Below are positions 28,001 to 42,175 of a stretch of DNA of 64,000 bases, piece after piece. Both the position numbers and the translations under genes were made by a program. This DNA comes from Cylicocyclus nassatus (lineage: Eukaryota; Nematoda; Chromadorea; Rhabditida; Strongylidae), in contig CATQJL010000316.1 in assembly GCA_958299035.1 (NCBI GenBank), positions 31,065,441 to 31,129,440 of the forward strand. Direction: 5' to 3'. The notes beneath the pieces were generated by a model. The model saw nothing but the letters and a program-made list of their open reading frames with translations, searched no databases and had not been told where the DNA came from. The first letter of the stretch is position 1; each line of letters begins with the position of its first letter.

Positions 28001-31000
28001 ATGCGGCACGTATTTTATTTCTAACGAACTCCAAGGGCTCACAAACAAACTACCCTTGGGTTTTTTTTCACCGAGGAATCCCTATTTTTGCCCAAAAAGA
28101 AAAGAGCAGGGCGAACATGGTACCCTTGGAAGTGACCAAGTACTTTATGGGCAATTTATCTGTAAAACATTGGAACTTCGAAATTTCCGAAGTTCCAATG
28201 TTTTACAGACAAAGTTTGACGTCGAAAGAAATTTTAGGTTTTTTTCTCGTTGTGGAATTCCTACTTTTGCCCAAATAGAAAAGAGCAGGGCGAACATGGT
28301 TCCCTTGTAAGGGACTAGGGACTCTATGCGGCACGTATTTTTTTTCTAACGAACTCCAAGAACTCACGAAAAACTACCCTTGGGTTTTTTTCACTGAGGA
28401 ATCCCTATTTTTTAACAAAATGAAAAGAGCAGGGCGAACATGGTCCCTTGGAAGTCACCAAGGGCTTCATGGGCAATTTGTCTGTAAAACATTGGAACTT
28501 CGAAGTTTTTGAAGTTCCAATGTTTTACAGACAAAATTTGATATCGAAAGAAATTTTAGGTTTTTAACTCACTGAGGAATTCCTACTATTGCTCAAATAG
28601 AAAAGAGCAGGGCGAACATGGCCCCCTTGGAAGAGGCTAGGGACTCTATGCGGCACGTATTTTATTTCTAACGAACTCCAAGGGCTCACAAACAAACTAC
28701 CCTTGGGTTTTTTTTCACCGAGGAATCCCTATTTTTGCCCAAAAAGAAAAGAGCAGGGCGAACATGGTACCCTTGGAAGTGACCAAGTACTTTATGGGCA
28801 ATTTATCTGTAAAACATTGGAACTTCGAAATTTCCGAAGTTCCAATGTTTTACAGACAAAGTTTGACGTCGAAAGAAATTTTAGGTTTTTTTCTCGTTGT
28901 GGAATTCCTACTTTTGCCCAAATAGAAAAGAGCAGGGCGAACATGGTTCCCTTGGAAGGGACTAGGGACTCTATGCGGCACGTATTTTTTTTCTAACGAA
29001 CTCCAAGAACTCACGAAAAACTACCCTTGGGTTTTTTTCACTGAGGAATCCCTATTTTTGCCCAAAGAGAAAAGAGCAGGGCGAGCATGGTCCCCTTGGA
29101 AGTGACAAAGGACTTTATGGGCAATTTGTCTGTAAAACATTGGAACTTCGAAGTTTTTGAAGTTCCAATGTTTTACAGACAAAATTTGATATCGAAAGAA
29201 ATTTTAGGTTTTTTTCTCGCCGTGGAATTCCTACTTTTGCCCAAATAGAAAAGAGCAGGGCGAACATGGTTCCCTTGTAAGGGACTAGGGACTCTATGCG
29301 GCACGTATTTTTTTTCTAACGAACTCCAAGAACTCACGAAAAACTGCCCTTGGGTTTTTTTCACTGAGGAATCCCTATTTTTGAACAAAATGAAAAGAGC
29401 AGGGCGAACATGGTCCCTTGGAAGTCACCAAGGGCTTTATGGGCAATTTGTCTGTAAAACATTGGAACTTCGAAGTTTTTGAAGTTCCAATGTTTTACAG
29501 ACAAAATTTGATATCGAAAGAAATTTTAGGTTTTTAACTCACTGAGGAATTCCTACTATTGCTCAAATAGAAAAGAGCAGGGCGAACATGGCCCCCTTGG
29601 AAGAGGCTAGGGACTCTATGCGGCACGTATTTTATTTCTAACGAACTCCAAGGGCTCACAAACAAACTACCCTTGGGTTTTTTTTCACCGAGGAATCCCT
29701 ATTTTTGCCCAAAAAGAAAAGAGCAGGGCGAACATGGTACCCTTGGAAGTGACCAAGTACTTTATGGGCAATTTATCTGTAAAACATTGGAACTTCGAAA
29801 TTTCCGAAGTTCCAATGTTTTACAGACAAAGTTTGACGTCGAAAGAAATTTTAGGTTTTTTTCTCGTTGTGGAATTCCTACTTTTGCCCAAATAGAAAAG
29901 AGCAGGGCGAACATGGTTCCCTTGTAAGGGACTAGGGACTCTATGCGGCACGTATTTTTTTTCTAACGAACTCCAAGAACTCACGAAAAACTACCCTTGG
30001 GTTTTTTTCACTGAGGAATCCCTATTTTTTAACAAAATGAAAAGAGCAGGGCGAACATGGTCCCTTGGAAGTCACCAAGGGCTTCATGGGCAATTTGTCT
30101 GTAAAACATTGGAACTTCGAAGTTTTTGAAGTTCCAATGTTTTACAGACAAAATTTGATATCGAAAGAAATTTTAGGTTTTTAACTCACTGAGGAATTCC
30201 TACTATTGCTCAAATAGAAAAGAGCAGGGCGAACATGGCCCCCTTGGAAGAGGCTAGGGACTCTATGCGGCACGTATTTTATTTCTAACGAACTCCAAGG
30301 GCTCACAAACAAACTACCCTTGGGTTTTTTTTCACCGAGGAATCCCTATTTTTGCCCAAAAAGAAAAGAGCAGGGCGAACATGGTACCCTTGGAAGTGAC
30401 CAAGTACTTTATGGGCAATTTATCTGTAAAACATTGGAACTTCGAAATTTCCGAAGTTCCAATGTTTTACAGACAAAGTTTGACGTCGAAAGAAATTTTA
30501 GGTTTTTTTCTCGTTGTGGAATTCCTACTTTTGCCCAAATAGAAAAGAGCAGGGCGAACATGGTTCCCTTGGAAGGGACAAGGGACTCTATGCGGCACGT
30601 ATTTTTTTTCTAACGAACTCCAAGAACTCACGAAAAACTACCCTTGGGTTTTTTTCACTGAGGAATCCCTATTTTTGCCCAAAGAGAAAAGAGCAGGGCG
30701 AGCATGGTCCCTTGGAAGTCACCAAGGGCTTTATGGGCAATTTGTCTGTAAAACATTGGAACTTCGAAGTTTTTGAAGTTCCAATGTTTTACAGACAAAA
30801 TTTGATATCGAAAGAAATTTTAGGTTTTTTTCTCGCCGTGGAATTCCTACTTTTGCCCAAATAGAAAAGAGCAGGGCGAACATGGTTCCCTTGTAAGGGA
30901 CTAGGGACTCTATGCGGCACGTATTTTTTTTCTAACGAACTCCAAGAACTCACGAAAAACTACCCTTGGGTTTTTTTCACTGAGGAATCCCTATTTTTGA

Positions 31001-31140
31001 ACAAAATGAAAAGAGCAGGGCGAACATGGTCCCTTGGAAGTCACCAAGGGCTTTATGGGCAATTTGTCTGTAAAACATTGGAACTTCGAAGTTTTTGAAG
31101 TTCCAATGTTTTACAGACAAAATTTGATATCGAAAGAAAT
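28000..31140. repeat. 1617-bp HOR, two copies
   Basis: Landmarks at 28056 and 29673, and 28703 and 30320, are 1617 bp apart, each pair containing an inner 647-bp step. Both copies carry the private change GGGCTTCATGGG in place of GGGCTTTATGGG (about 28465 and 30082). Confidence 0.8.
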
Positions 31141-34100
31141 TTTAGGTTTTTAACTCACTGAGGAATTCCTACTATTGCTCAAATAGAAAAGAGCAGGGCG
31201 AACATGGCCCCCTTGGAAGAGGCTAGGGACTCTATGCGGCACGTATTTTATTTCTAACGAACTCCAAGGGCTCACAAACAAACTATCCTTGGGTTTTTTT
31301 TTCACCGAGGAATCCCTATTTTTGCCCAAAAAGAAAAGAGCAGGGCGAACATGGTACCCTTGGAAGTGACCAAGTACTTTATGGGCAATTTATCTGTAAA
31401 ACATTGGAACTTCGAAATTTCCGAAGTTCCAATGTTTTACAGACAAAGTTTGACGTCGAAAGAAATTTTAGGTTTTTTTCTCGTTGTGGAATTCCTACTT
31501 TTGCCCAAATAGAAAAGAGCAGGGCGAACATGGTTCCCTTGTAAGGGACTAGGGACTCTATGCGGCACGTATTTTTTTTCTAACGAACTCCAAGAACTCA
31601 CGAAAAACTACCCTTGGGTTTTTTTCACTGAGGAATCCCTATTTTTTAACAAAATGAAAAGAGCAGGGCGAACATGGTCCCTTGGAAGTCACCAAGGGCT
31701 TTATGGGCAATTTGTCTGTAAAACATTGGAACTTCGAAGTTTTTGAAGTTCCAATGTTTTACAGACAAAATTTGATATTGAAAGAAATTTTAGGTTTTTT
31801 TCTCGCCGTGGAATTCCTACTTTTGCCCAAATAGAAAAGAGCAGGGCGAACATGGTTCCCTTGTAAGGGACTAGGGACTCTATGCGGCACGTATTTTTTT
31901 CTAACGAACTCCAAGAACTCACGAAAAACTACCCTTGGGTTTTTTTCACTGAGGAATCCTTATTTTTGAACAAAATGAAAAGAGCAGGGCGAACATGGTC
32001 CCTTGGAAGTCACCAAGGGCTTTATGGGCAATTTGTCTGTAAAACATTGGAACTTCGAAGTTTTTGAAGTTCCAATGTTTTACAGACAAAATTTGATATC
32101 GAAAGAAATTTTAGGTTTTTTTCTCGCCGTGGAATTCCTACTTTTGCCCAAATAGAAAAGAGCAGGGCGAACATGGTTCCCTTGTAAGGGACTAGGGACT
32201 CTATGCGGCACGTATTTTTTTTCTAACGAACTCCAAGAACTCACGAAAAACTACCCTTGGGTTTTTTTCACTAAGGAATCCCTATTTTTGAACAAAATGA
32301 AAAGAGCGGGGCGAACATGGTCCCTTGGAAGTCACCAAGGGCTTTATGGGCAATTTGTCTGTAAAACATTGGAACTTCGAAGTTTTTGAAGTTCCAATGT
32401 TTTACAGACAAAATTTGATATCGAAAGAAATTTTAGGTTTTTAACTCACTGAGGAATTCCTACTATTGCTCAAATAGAAAAGAGCAGGGCGAACATGGCC
32501 CCCTTGGAAGAGGCTAGGGACTCTATGCGGCACGTATTTTATTTCTAACGAACTCCAAGGGCTCACAAACAAACTATCCTTGGGTTTTTTTTCACCGAGG
32601 AATCCCTATTTTTGCCCAAAAAGAAAAGAGCAGGGCGAACATGGTACCCTTGGAAGTGACCAAGTACTTTATGGGCAATTTATCTGTAAAACATTGGAAC
32701 TTCGAAATTTCCGAAGTTCCAATGTTTTGCAGACAAAGTTTGACGTCGAAAGAAATTTTAGGTTTTTTTCTCGTTGTGGAATTCCTACTTTTGCCCAAAT
32801 AGAAAAGAGCAGGGCGAACATGGTTCCCTTGTAAGGGACTAGGGACTCTATGCGGCACGTATTTTTTTTCTAACGAACTCCAAGAACTCACGAAAAACTA
32901 CCCTTGGGTTTTTTTCACTGAGGAATCCCTATTTTTGCCCAAAGAGAAAAGAGCAGGGCGAGCATGGTCTCGCTGAAAGCAAAGAAAGGGGGACTCTATG
33001 CGGCACGTATTTTATTTCTAACGAACTCCAAGTGCTCACAAACAAACTACCCTTGGGTTTTTTTTCACTGAGTAATCCCTATTTTTACCCAAAGAGAAAA
33101 GAGCAGGGCGAGCATGGTCTCGCTGAAAGCAAAGAAAGGGGGACTCTATGCGGCACGTATTTTATTTCTAACGAACTCCAAGGGCTCACAAACAAACTAC
33201 CCTTGGGTTTTTTTTCACCGAGGAATCCCTATTTTTGCCCAAAAAGAAAAGAGCAGGGCGAACATGGTCCCCTTGGAAGTGACAAAGGACTTTATGGGCA
33301 ATTTGTCTGTAAAACATTGGAACTTCGAAGTTTTTGAAGTTCCAATGTTTTACAGACAAAATTTGATATCGAAAGAAATTTTAGGTTTTTTTCTCGCCGT
33401 GGAATTCCTACTTTTGCCCAAATAGAAAAGAGCAGGGCGAACATGGTTCCCTTGTAAGGGACTAGGGACTCTATGCGGCACGTATTTTTTTTCTAACGAA
33501 CTCCAAGAACTCACGAAAAACTACCCTTGGGTTTTTTTCACTGAGGAATCCTTATTTTTGAACAAAATGAAAAGAGCAGGGCGAACATGGTCCCTTGGAA
33601 GTCACCAAGGGCTTTATGGGCAATTTGTCTGTAAAACATTGGAACTTCGAAGTTTTTGAAGTTCCAATGTTTTACAGACAAAATTTGATATCGAAAGAAA
33701 TTTTAGGTTTTTAACTCACTGAGGAATTCCTACTATTGCTCAAATAGAAAAGAGCAGGGCGAACATGGCCCCCTTGGAAGAGGCTAGGGACTCTATGCGG
33801 CACGTATTTTTTTTCTAACGAACTCCAAGAACTCACGAAAAACTACCCTTGGGTTTTTTCACTGAGGAATCCCTATTTTTGAACAAAATGAAAAGAGCAG
33901 GGCGCACATGGTCCCTTGGAAGTCACCAAGGGCTTTATGGGCAATTTGTCTGTAAAACATTGGAACTTCGAAGTTTTTGAAGTTCCAATGTTTTACAGAC
34001 AAAATTTGATATCGAAAGAAATTTTAGGTTTTTAACTCACTGAGGAATCCCTATTTTTGCCCAAAGAGAAAAGAGCAGGGCGAGCATGGTCTCGCTGAAA

Positions 34101-37100
34101 GCAAAGAAAGGGGGACTCTATGCGGCACGTATTTTATTTCTAACGAACTCCAAGTGCTCACAAACAAACTACCCTTGGGTTTTTTTTCACTGAGGAATCC
34201 CTATTTTTGCCCAAAGAGAAAAGAGCAGGGCGAGCATGGTCTCGCTGAAAGCAAAGAAAGGGGGACTCTATGCGGCACGTATTTTATTTCTAACGAACTC
34301 CAAGGGCTCACAAACAAACTACCCTTGGGTTTTTTTTTCAGCGAGAATCCCTATTTTTGCCCAAAGAGAAAAGAGCAGGGCGAGCATGGTCTCGCTGAAA
34401 GCAAAGAAAGGGGGACTCTATGCGGCACGTATTTTATTTCTAACGAACTCCAAGGGCTCACAAACAAACTACCCTTGGGTTTTTTTTCACCGAGGAATCC
34501 CTATTTTTGCCCAAAAAGAAAAGAGCAGGGCGAACATGGTCCCCTTGGAAGTGACAAAGGACTTTATGGGCAATTTGTCTGTAAAACATTGGAACTTCGA
34601 AGTTTTTGAAGTTCCAATGTTTTACAGACAAAATTTGATATCGAAAGAAATTTTAGGTTTTTTTCTCGCCGTGGAATTCCTACTTTTGCCCAAATAGAAA
34701 AGAGCAGGGCGAACATGGTTCCCTTGTAAGGGACTAGGGACTCTATGCGGCACGTATTTTTTTTCTAACGAACTCCAAGGGCTCACAAACAAACTACCCT
34801 TGGGTTTTTTTTCACCGAGGAATCCCTATTTTTGCCCAAAAAGAAAAGAGCAGGGCGAACATGGTACCGTTGGAAGTGACCAAGTACTTTATGGGCAATT
34901 TATCTGTAAAACATTGGAACTTCGAAATTTCCGAAGTTCCAATGTTTTACAGACAAAGTTTGACGTCGAAAGAAATTTTAGGTTTTTTTCTCGCCGTGGA
35001 ATTCCTACTTTTGCCCAAATAGAAAAGAGCAGGGCGAACATGGTTCCCTTGGAAGGGACTAGGGACTCTATGCGGCACGTATTTTTTTTCTAACGAACTC
35101 CAAGAACTCACGAAAAACTACCCTTGGGTTTTTTCACTGAGGAATCCCTATTTTTGAACAAAATGAAAAGAGCAGGGCGCACATGGTCCCTTGGAAGTCA
35201 CCAAGGGCTTTATGGGCAATTTGTCTGTAAAACATTGGAACTTCGAAGTTTTTGAAGTTCCAATGTTTTACAGACAAAATTTGATATCGAAAGAAATTTT
35301 AGGTTTTTAACTCACTGAGGAATCCCTATTTTTGCCCAAAGAGAAAAGAGCAGGGCGAGCATGGTCTCGCTGAAAGCAAAGAAAGGGGGACTCTATGCGG
35401 CACGTATTTTATTTCTAACGAACTCCAAGTGCTCACAAACAAACTACCCTTGGGTTTTTTTTCACTGAGGAATCCCTATTTTTGCCCAAAGAGAAAAGAG
35501 CAGGGCGAGCATGGTCTCGCTGAAAGCAAAGAAAGGGGGACTCTATGCGGCACGTATTTTATTTCTAACGAACTCCAAGGGCTCACAAACAAACTACCCT
35601 TGGGTTTTTTTTTTCACCGAGAATCCCTATTTTTGCCCAAAGAGAAAAGAGCAGGGCGAGCATGGTCTCGCTGAAAGCAAAGAAAGGGGGACTCTATGCG
35701 GCACGTATTTTATTTCTAACGAACTCCAAGGGCTCACAAACAAACTACCCTTGGGTTTTTTTCACCGAGGAATCCCTAATTTGCCCAAAAAGAAAAGAGC
35801 AGGGCGAACATGGTCCCCTTGGAAGTGACAAAGGACTTTATGGGCAATTTGTCTGTAAAACATTGGAACTTCGAAGTTTTTGAAGTTCCAATGTTTTACA
35901 GACAAAATTTGATATCGAAAGAAATTTTAGGTTTTTTTCTCGCCGTGGAATTCCTACTTTTGCCCAAATAGAAAAGAGCAGGGCGAACATGGTTCCCTTG
36001 TAAGGGACTAGGGACTCTATGCGGCACGTATTTTTTTTCTAACGAACTCCAAGGGCTCACAAACAAACTACCCTTGGGTTTTTTTTCACCGAGGAATCCC
36101 TATTTTTGCCCAAAAAGAAAAGAGCAGGGCGAACATGGTTCCCTTGTAAGGGACTAGGGACTCTATGCGGCACGTATTTTTTTTCTAACGAACTCCAAGG
36201 GCTCACGAACAAACTACCCTTGGGTTTTTTTTCACCGTGGAATTCCTACTTTTGCCCAAATAGAAAAGAGCAGGGCGAACATGGTTCCCTTGGAAGGGAC
36301 TAGGGACTCTATGCGGCACGTATTTTTTTTCTAACGAACTCCAAGAACTCACGAAAAACTACCCTTGGGTTTTTTTCACTGAGGAATCCCTATTTTTGAA
36401 CAAAATGAAAAGAGCAGGGCGCACATGGTCCCTTGGAAGTCACCAAGGGCTTTATGGGCAATTTGTCTGTAAAACATTGGAACTTCGAAGTTTTTGAAGT
36501 TCCAATGTTTTACAGACAAAATTTGATATCGAAAGAAATTTTAGGTTTTTAACTCACTGAGGAATCCCTATTTTTGCCCAAAGAGAAAAGAGCAGGGCGA
36601 GCATGGTCTCGCTGAAAGCAAAGAAAGGGGGACTCTATGCGGCACGTATTTTATTTCTAACGAACTCCAAGTGCTCACAAACAAACTACCCTTGGGTTTT
36701 TTTCACTGAGGAATCCCTATTTTTGCCCAAAGAGAAAAGAGCAGGGCGAGCATGGTCTCGCTGAAAGCAAAGAAAGGGGGACTCTATGCGGCACGTATTT
36801 TATTTCTAACGAACTCCAAGGGCTCACAAACAAACTACCCTTGGGTTTTTTTTTCACCGAGAATCCCTATTTTTGCCCAAAGAGAAAAGAGCAGGGCGAG
36901 CATGGTCTCGCTGAAAGCAAAGAAAGGGGGACTCTATGCGGCACGTATTTTATTTCTAACGAACTCCAAGGGCTCACAAACAAACTACCCTTGGGTTTTT
37001 TTTCACCGAGGAATCCCTATTTTTGCCCAAAAAGAAAAGAGCAGGGCGAACATGGTCCCCTTGGAAGTGACAAAGGACTTTATGGGCAATTTGTCTGTAA

Positions 37101-37340
37101 AACATTGGAACTTCGAAGTTTTTGAAGTTCCAATGTTTTACAGACAAAATTTGATATCGAAAGAAATTTTAGGTTTTTTTCTCGCCGTGGAATTCCTACT
37201 TTTGCCCAAATAGAAAAGAGCAGGGCGAACATGGGTCCCTTGGAAGGGACGAGGGACTCTATGCGGCACGTATTTTTTTTCTAACGAACTCCAAGAACTC
37301 ACGAAAAACTACCCTTGGGTTTTTTCACTGAGGAATCCCT
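31140..37340. repeat. P/T block containing a 1275-bp duplication
   Basis: Landmarks 34154 and 35429, and 34236 and 35511, are 1275 bp apart. Shared private variants include GGGCGCACATGG (about 33902, 35177 and 36419) and the direct joining of a P spacer TTTTTAACTCACTGAGGAA to TCCCTATTTTTG (about 34044, 35319 and 36561). Single-base private changes such as AACTATCCTTGGG (about 31283 and 32574) are also present. Confidence 0.75.
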
Positions 37341-40300
37341 ATTTTTGAAAAAATGAAAAGAGCAGGGCGAACATGGTCCCTTGGAAGTCACCAAGGGCTT
37401 TATGGGCAATTTGTCTGTAAAACATTGGAACTTCGAAGTTTTTGAAGTTCCAATGTTTTACAGACAAAATTTGATATCGAAAGAAATTTTAGGTTTTTAA
37501 CTCACTGAGGAATTCCTACTATTGCTCAAATAGAAAAGAGCAGGGCGAACATGGCCCCCTTGGAAGGAACTAGGGACTCTATGCGGCACGTATTTTTTTT
37601 CTAACGAACTCCAAGGGCTCACAAACAAATTACCATTGGTTTTTTTTCCACTGAGGAATCCCTATTTTTGCCCAAAGAGAAAAGAGCAGGGCGAGCATGG
37701 TCTCGCTGAAAGCAAAGAAAGGGGGACTCTATGCGGCACGTATTTTATTTCTAACGAACTCCAAGTGCTCACAAACAAACTACCCTTGGGTTTTTTTTCA
37801 CTGAGGAATCCCTATTTTTGCCCAAAGAGAAAAGAGCAGGGCGAGCATGATCTCGCTGAAAGCAAAGAAAGGGGGACTCTATGCGGCACGTATTTTATTT
37901 CTAACGAACTCCAAGGGCTCACAAACAAACTACCCTTGGGTTTTTTTTCACCGAGAATCCCTATTTTTGCCCAAAGAGAAAAGAGCAGGGGGAGCATGGT
38001 CTCGCTGAAAGCAAAGAAAGGGGGACTCTATGCGGCACGTATTTTATTTCTAACGAACTCCAAGGGCTCACAAACAAGCTACCCTTGGGTTTTTTTTCAC
38101 CGAGGAATCCCTATTTTTGCCCAAAAAGAAAAGAGCAGGGCGAACATGGTCCTCTTGGAAGTGACCAAGGACTTTATGGGCAATTTGTCTGTAAAACATT
38201 GGAACTTCGAAATTTTCGAAGTTCCAATGTTTTACAGACAAAGTTTGACGTCGAAAGAAATTTTAGGTTTTTTTCTCGCCGTGGAATTCCTACTTTTGCC
38301 CAAATAGAAAAGAGCAGGGCGAACATGGTTCCCTTGGAAGGGACTAGGGACTCTATGCGGCACGTATTTTATTTCTAACGAACTCCAAGGGCTCACAAAC
38401 AAACTACCCTTGGGTTTTTTTTCACCGAGGAATCCCTATTTTTGCCCAAAAAGAAAAGAGCAGGGCGAACATGGTCCTCTTGGAAGTGACCAAGGACTTT
38501 ATGGGCAATTTGTCTGTAAAACATTGGAACTTCGAAATTTTCGAAGTTCCAATGTTTTACAGACAAAGTTTGACGTCGAAAGAAATTTTAGGTTTTTAAC
38601 TCACTGAGGAATTCCTACTATTGCTCAAATAGAAAAGAGCAGGGCGAACATGGTCCCCTTGGAAGGGACTAGGGACTCTATGCGGCACGTATTTTTTTTC
38701 TAACGAACTCCAAGAACTCACGAAAAACTACCCTTGGGTTTTTTCACTGAGGAATCCCTATTTTTGAACAAAATGAAAAGAGCAGGGCGAACATGGTTCC
38801 CTTGGAAGGGACTAAAGACTCTATGCAGCACGTATTTTTTTTCTAACGAACTCCAAGGACTCACGAAAAACTACCCTTGGGTTTTTTTCACTGAGGAATC
38901 CCTATTTTTGAACAAAATGAAAAGAGCAGGGCGAACATGGTCCCTTGGAAGTCACCAAGGGCTTTATGGGCAATTTATCTGTAAAACATTGGAACTTCGA
39001 AATTTCCGAAGTTCCAATGTTTTACAGACAAAGTTTGACGTCGAAAGAAATTTTAGGTTTTTTTCTCGCCGTGGAATTCCTACTTTTGCCCAAATAGAAA
39101 AGAGCAGGGCGAACATGGGTCCCTTGGAAGGGACGAGGGACTCTATGCGGCACGTATTTTTTTTCTAACGAACTCCAAGAACTCACGAAAAACTACCCTT
39201 GGGTTTTTTCACTGAGGAATCCCTATTTTTGAACAAAATGAAAAGAGCAGGGCGAACATGGTCCCTTGGAAGTCACAAAGGGCTTTATGGGCAATTTATC
39301 TGTAAAACATTGGAACTTCGAAATTTCCGAAGTTCCAATGTTTTACAGACAAAGTTTGACGTCGAAAGAAATTTTAGGTTTTTTTCTCGCCGTGGAATTC
39401 CTACTTTTGCCCAAATAGAAAAGAGCAGGGCGAACATGGGTCCCTTGGAAGGGACGAGGGACTCTATGCGGCACGTATTTTTTTTCTAACGAACTCCAAG
39501 AACTCACGAAAAACTACCCTTGGGTTTTTTCACTGAGGAATCCCTATTTTTGAACAAAATGAAAAGAGCAGGGCGAACATGGTCCCTTGGAAGTCACCAA
39601 GGGCTTTATGGGCAATTTGTCTGTAAAACATTGGAACTTCGAAGTTTTTGAAGTTCCAATGTTTTACAGACAAAATTTGATATCGAAAGAAATTTTAGGT
39701 TTTTAACTCACTGAGGAATTCCTACTATTGCTCAAATAGAAAAGAGCAGGGCGAACATGGCCCCCTTGGAAGGAACTAGGGACTCTATGCGGCACGTATT
39801 TTTTTTCTAACGAACTCCAAGGGCTCACAAACAAATTACCATTGGTTTTTTTTCCACTGAGGAATCCCTATTTTTGCCCAAAGAGAAAAGAGCAGGGCGA
39901 GCATGGTCTCGCTGAAAGCAAAGAAAGGGGGACTCTATGCGGCACGTATTTTATTTCTAACGAACTCCAAGTGCTCACAAACAAACTACCCTTGGGTTTT
40001 TTTTCACTGAGGAATCCCTATTTTTGCCCAAAGAGAAAAGAGCAGGGCGAGCATGATCTCGCTGAAAGCAAAGAAAGGGGGACTCTATGCGGCACGTATT
40101 TTATTTCTAACGAACTCCAAGGGCTCACAAACAAACTACCCTTGGGTTTTTTTTCACCGAGAATCCCTATTTTTGCCCAAAGAGAAAAGAGCAGGGGGAG
40201 CATGGTCTCGCTGAAAGCAAAGAAAGGGGGACTCTATGCGGCACGTATTTTATTTCTAACGAACTCCAAGGGCTCACAAACAAACTACCCTTGGGTTTTT

Positions 40301-40800
40301 TTTCACCGAGGAATCCCTATTTTTGCCCAAAAAGAAAAGAGCAGGGCGAACATGGTCCCCTTGGAAGTGACCAAGGACTTTATGGGCAATTTGTCTGTAA
40401 AACATTGGAACTTCGAAATTTTCGAAGTTCCAATGTTTTACAGACAAAGTTTGACGTCGAAAGAAATTTTAGGTTTTTTTCTCGCCGTGGAATTCCTACT
40501 TTTGCCCAAATAGAAAAGAGCAGGGCGAACATGGTTCCCTTGGAAGGGACTAGGGACTCTATGCAGCACGTATTTTTTTTTCTAACGAACTCCAAGGACT
40601 CACGAAAAACTACCCTTGGGTTTTTTTCACTGAGGAATCCCTATTTTTGAACAAAATGAAAAGAGCAGGGCGAACATGGTCCCTTGGAAGTCACCAAGGG
40701 CTTTATGGGCAATTTGTCTGTAAAACATTGGAACTTCGAAGTTTTTGAAGTTCCAATGTTTTACAGACAAAATTTGATATCGAAAGAAATTTTAGGTTTT
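37340..40800. repeat. 2206-bp HOR, about 1.5 copies
   Basis: Landmarks 37636 and 39842, 37812 and 40018, and 38085 and 40291 are 2206 bp apart. Both copies share GAGCATGATCTCGC in place of GAGCATGGTCTCGC. Between them lies a shorter 321-bp P-T step (38880-39490) marked by ACATGGGTCCCTTGG and GGGACGAGGG. Confidence 0.75.
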
Positions 40801-40875
40801 TAACTCACTGAGGAATTCCTACTATTGCTCAAATAGAAAAGAGCAGGGCGAACATGGTCCCCTTGAAAGGGACTA

Positions 40876-40945
40876 GGGACTTTAAGGGTGCGATTTCGAA
40901 GTTCCAAGGTTTTACAGATAAATTTTGATGTCGAAAGAAATTTTA
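40876..40945 (+). repeat. Palindrome-less P-like unit (copy 1)
   Basis: The sequence GACTTTAAGGGTGCGATTT passes straight into CGAAGTTCCAAGGTTTTACA and then GATAAATTTTGATGTCG. It matches the P unit on both sides but lacks the left palindrome arm that P carries between GGGCAATTT and CGAA. The palindrome is therefore absent here. This could be an ancestral P body or a secondary deletion. Confidence 0.75.
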
Positions 40946-42118
40946 GGTTTTTTTCTCGCCGTGGAATTCCTACTTTTGCCCAAATAGAAAAGAGCAGGGC
41001 GAACATGGCCCCCTTGGAAGGGACTAGGGACTCTATGCGGCACGTATTTTATTTCTAACGAACTCCAAGGGCTCACGAAAAACTACCCTTGGGTTTTTTT
41101 TCACTGAGGAATCCCTATTTTTGAACAAAATGAAAAGAGCAGGGCGAACATGGTCCCTTGGAAGTGACCAAGGGCTTTATGGGCAATTTGTCTGTAAAAC
41201 ATTGGAACTTCGAAGTTTTTGAAGTTCCAATGTTTTACAGACAAAATTTGATGTCGGAAGAAATTTTAGGTTTTTAACTCACTGAGGAATTCCTACTATT
41301 GCTCAAATAGAAAAGAGCAGGGCGAACATGGTCCCCTTGGAAGGGACTAGGGACTCTATGCGGCACGTATTTTTTTCCTAACGAACTCCAAGGGCTCACA
41401 AACAAATTACCTTTGGTTTTTTTTCCACTGAGAAATTCCTATTTTTGCCTAAAGAGAAAAGAGCATTACGAGCATGGTTCCCTTGGAAGGGACAGGAACT
41501 TTATGCGGCACGTACTTGTTTTCTAACAAACTCCAAGGGCTCACAAAAAAACAACGTTTGGGATTTATTTCTCTGAGGAATTCCTATCTTTGCCCAAAGA
41601 GAAAAGAGCAGGACGAGCATCGTCTCGCTGAAAGCAAAGAAAGGGGGACTCTATGCGGCACGTATTTTATTTCTAACGAACTCCAAGGGCTCACAAACAA
41701 ATTACCTTTGGTTTTTTTTCCACTGAGAAATTCCTATTTTTGCCCAAAGAGAAAAGAGCAGGGCGAGCATGGTTTCGCTAAAAGCAAAGAAAGGGGGACT
41801 CTATGCGGCACGTATTTTATTTCTAACGAACTCCAAGGGCTCACAAACAAACTACCCTTGGGTTTTTTTTTCACCGAGGAATCCCTATTTTTGAACAAAA
41901 TGAAAAGAGCAGGGCGAACATGGTCCCCTTGGAAGTGACCAATGACTTTATGGGCAATTTGTCTGTAAAACATTGGAACTTCGAAATTTTCGAAGTTCCA
42001 ATGTTTTACAGGCAAAGTTTGATGTCGAAAGAAACTTTAGGTTTTTTTCACTGAGGAATCCCTATTTCTGTCCAAAAAGAAAAGAGCAGGGCGAATGTGG
42101 TCTCCTTGGAAGGGACAA

Positions 42119-42175
42119 GGGACTCTAAGGGTGCGATTTCGAAGTTAAGGTTTTACAGATAAAGTTTGATGTCGA
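42119..42175 (+). repeat. Palindrome-less P-like unit (copy 2)
   Basis: GACTCTAAGGGTGCGATTT joins CGAAGTTAAGGTTTTACAGA and then TAAAGTTTGATGTCG. Compared with copy 1, the CC of GTTCCAAGG is lost. It lies next to normal T units of the array edge. Confidence 0.7.
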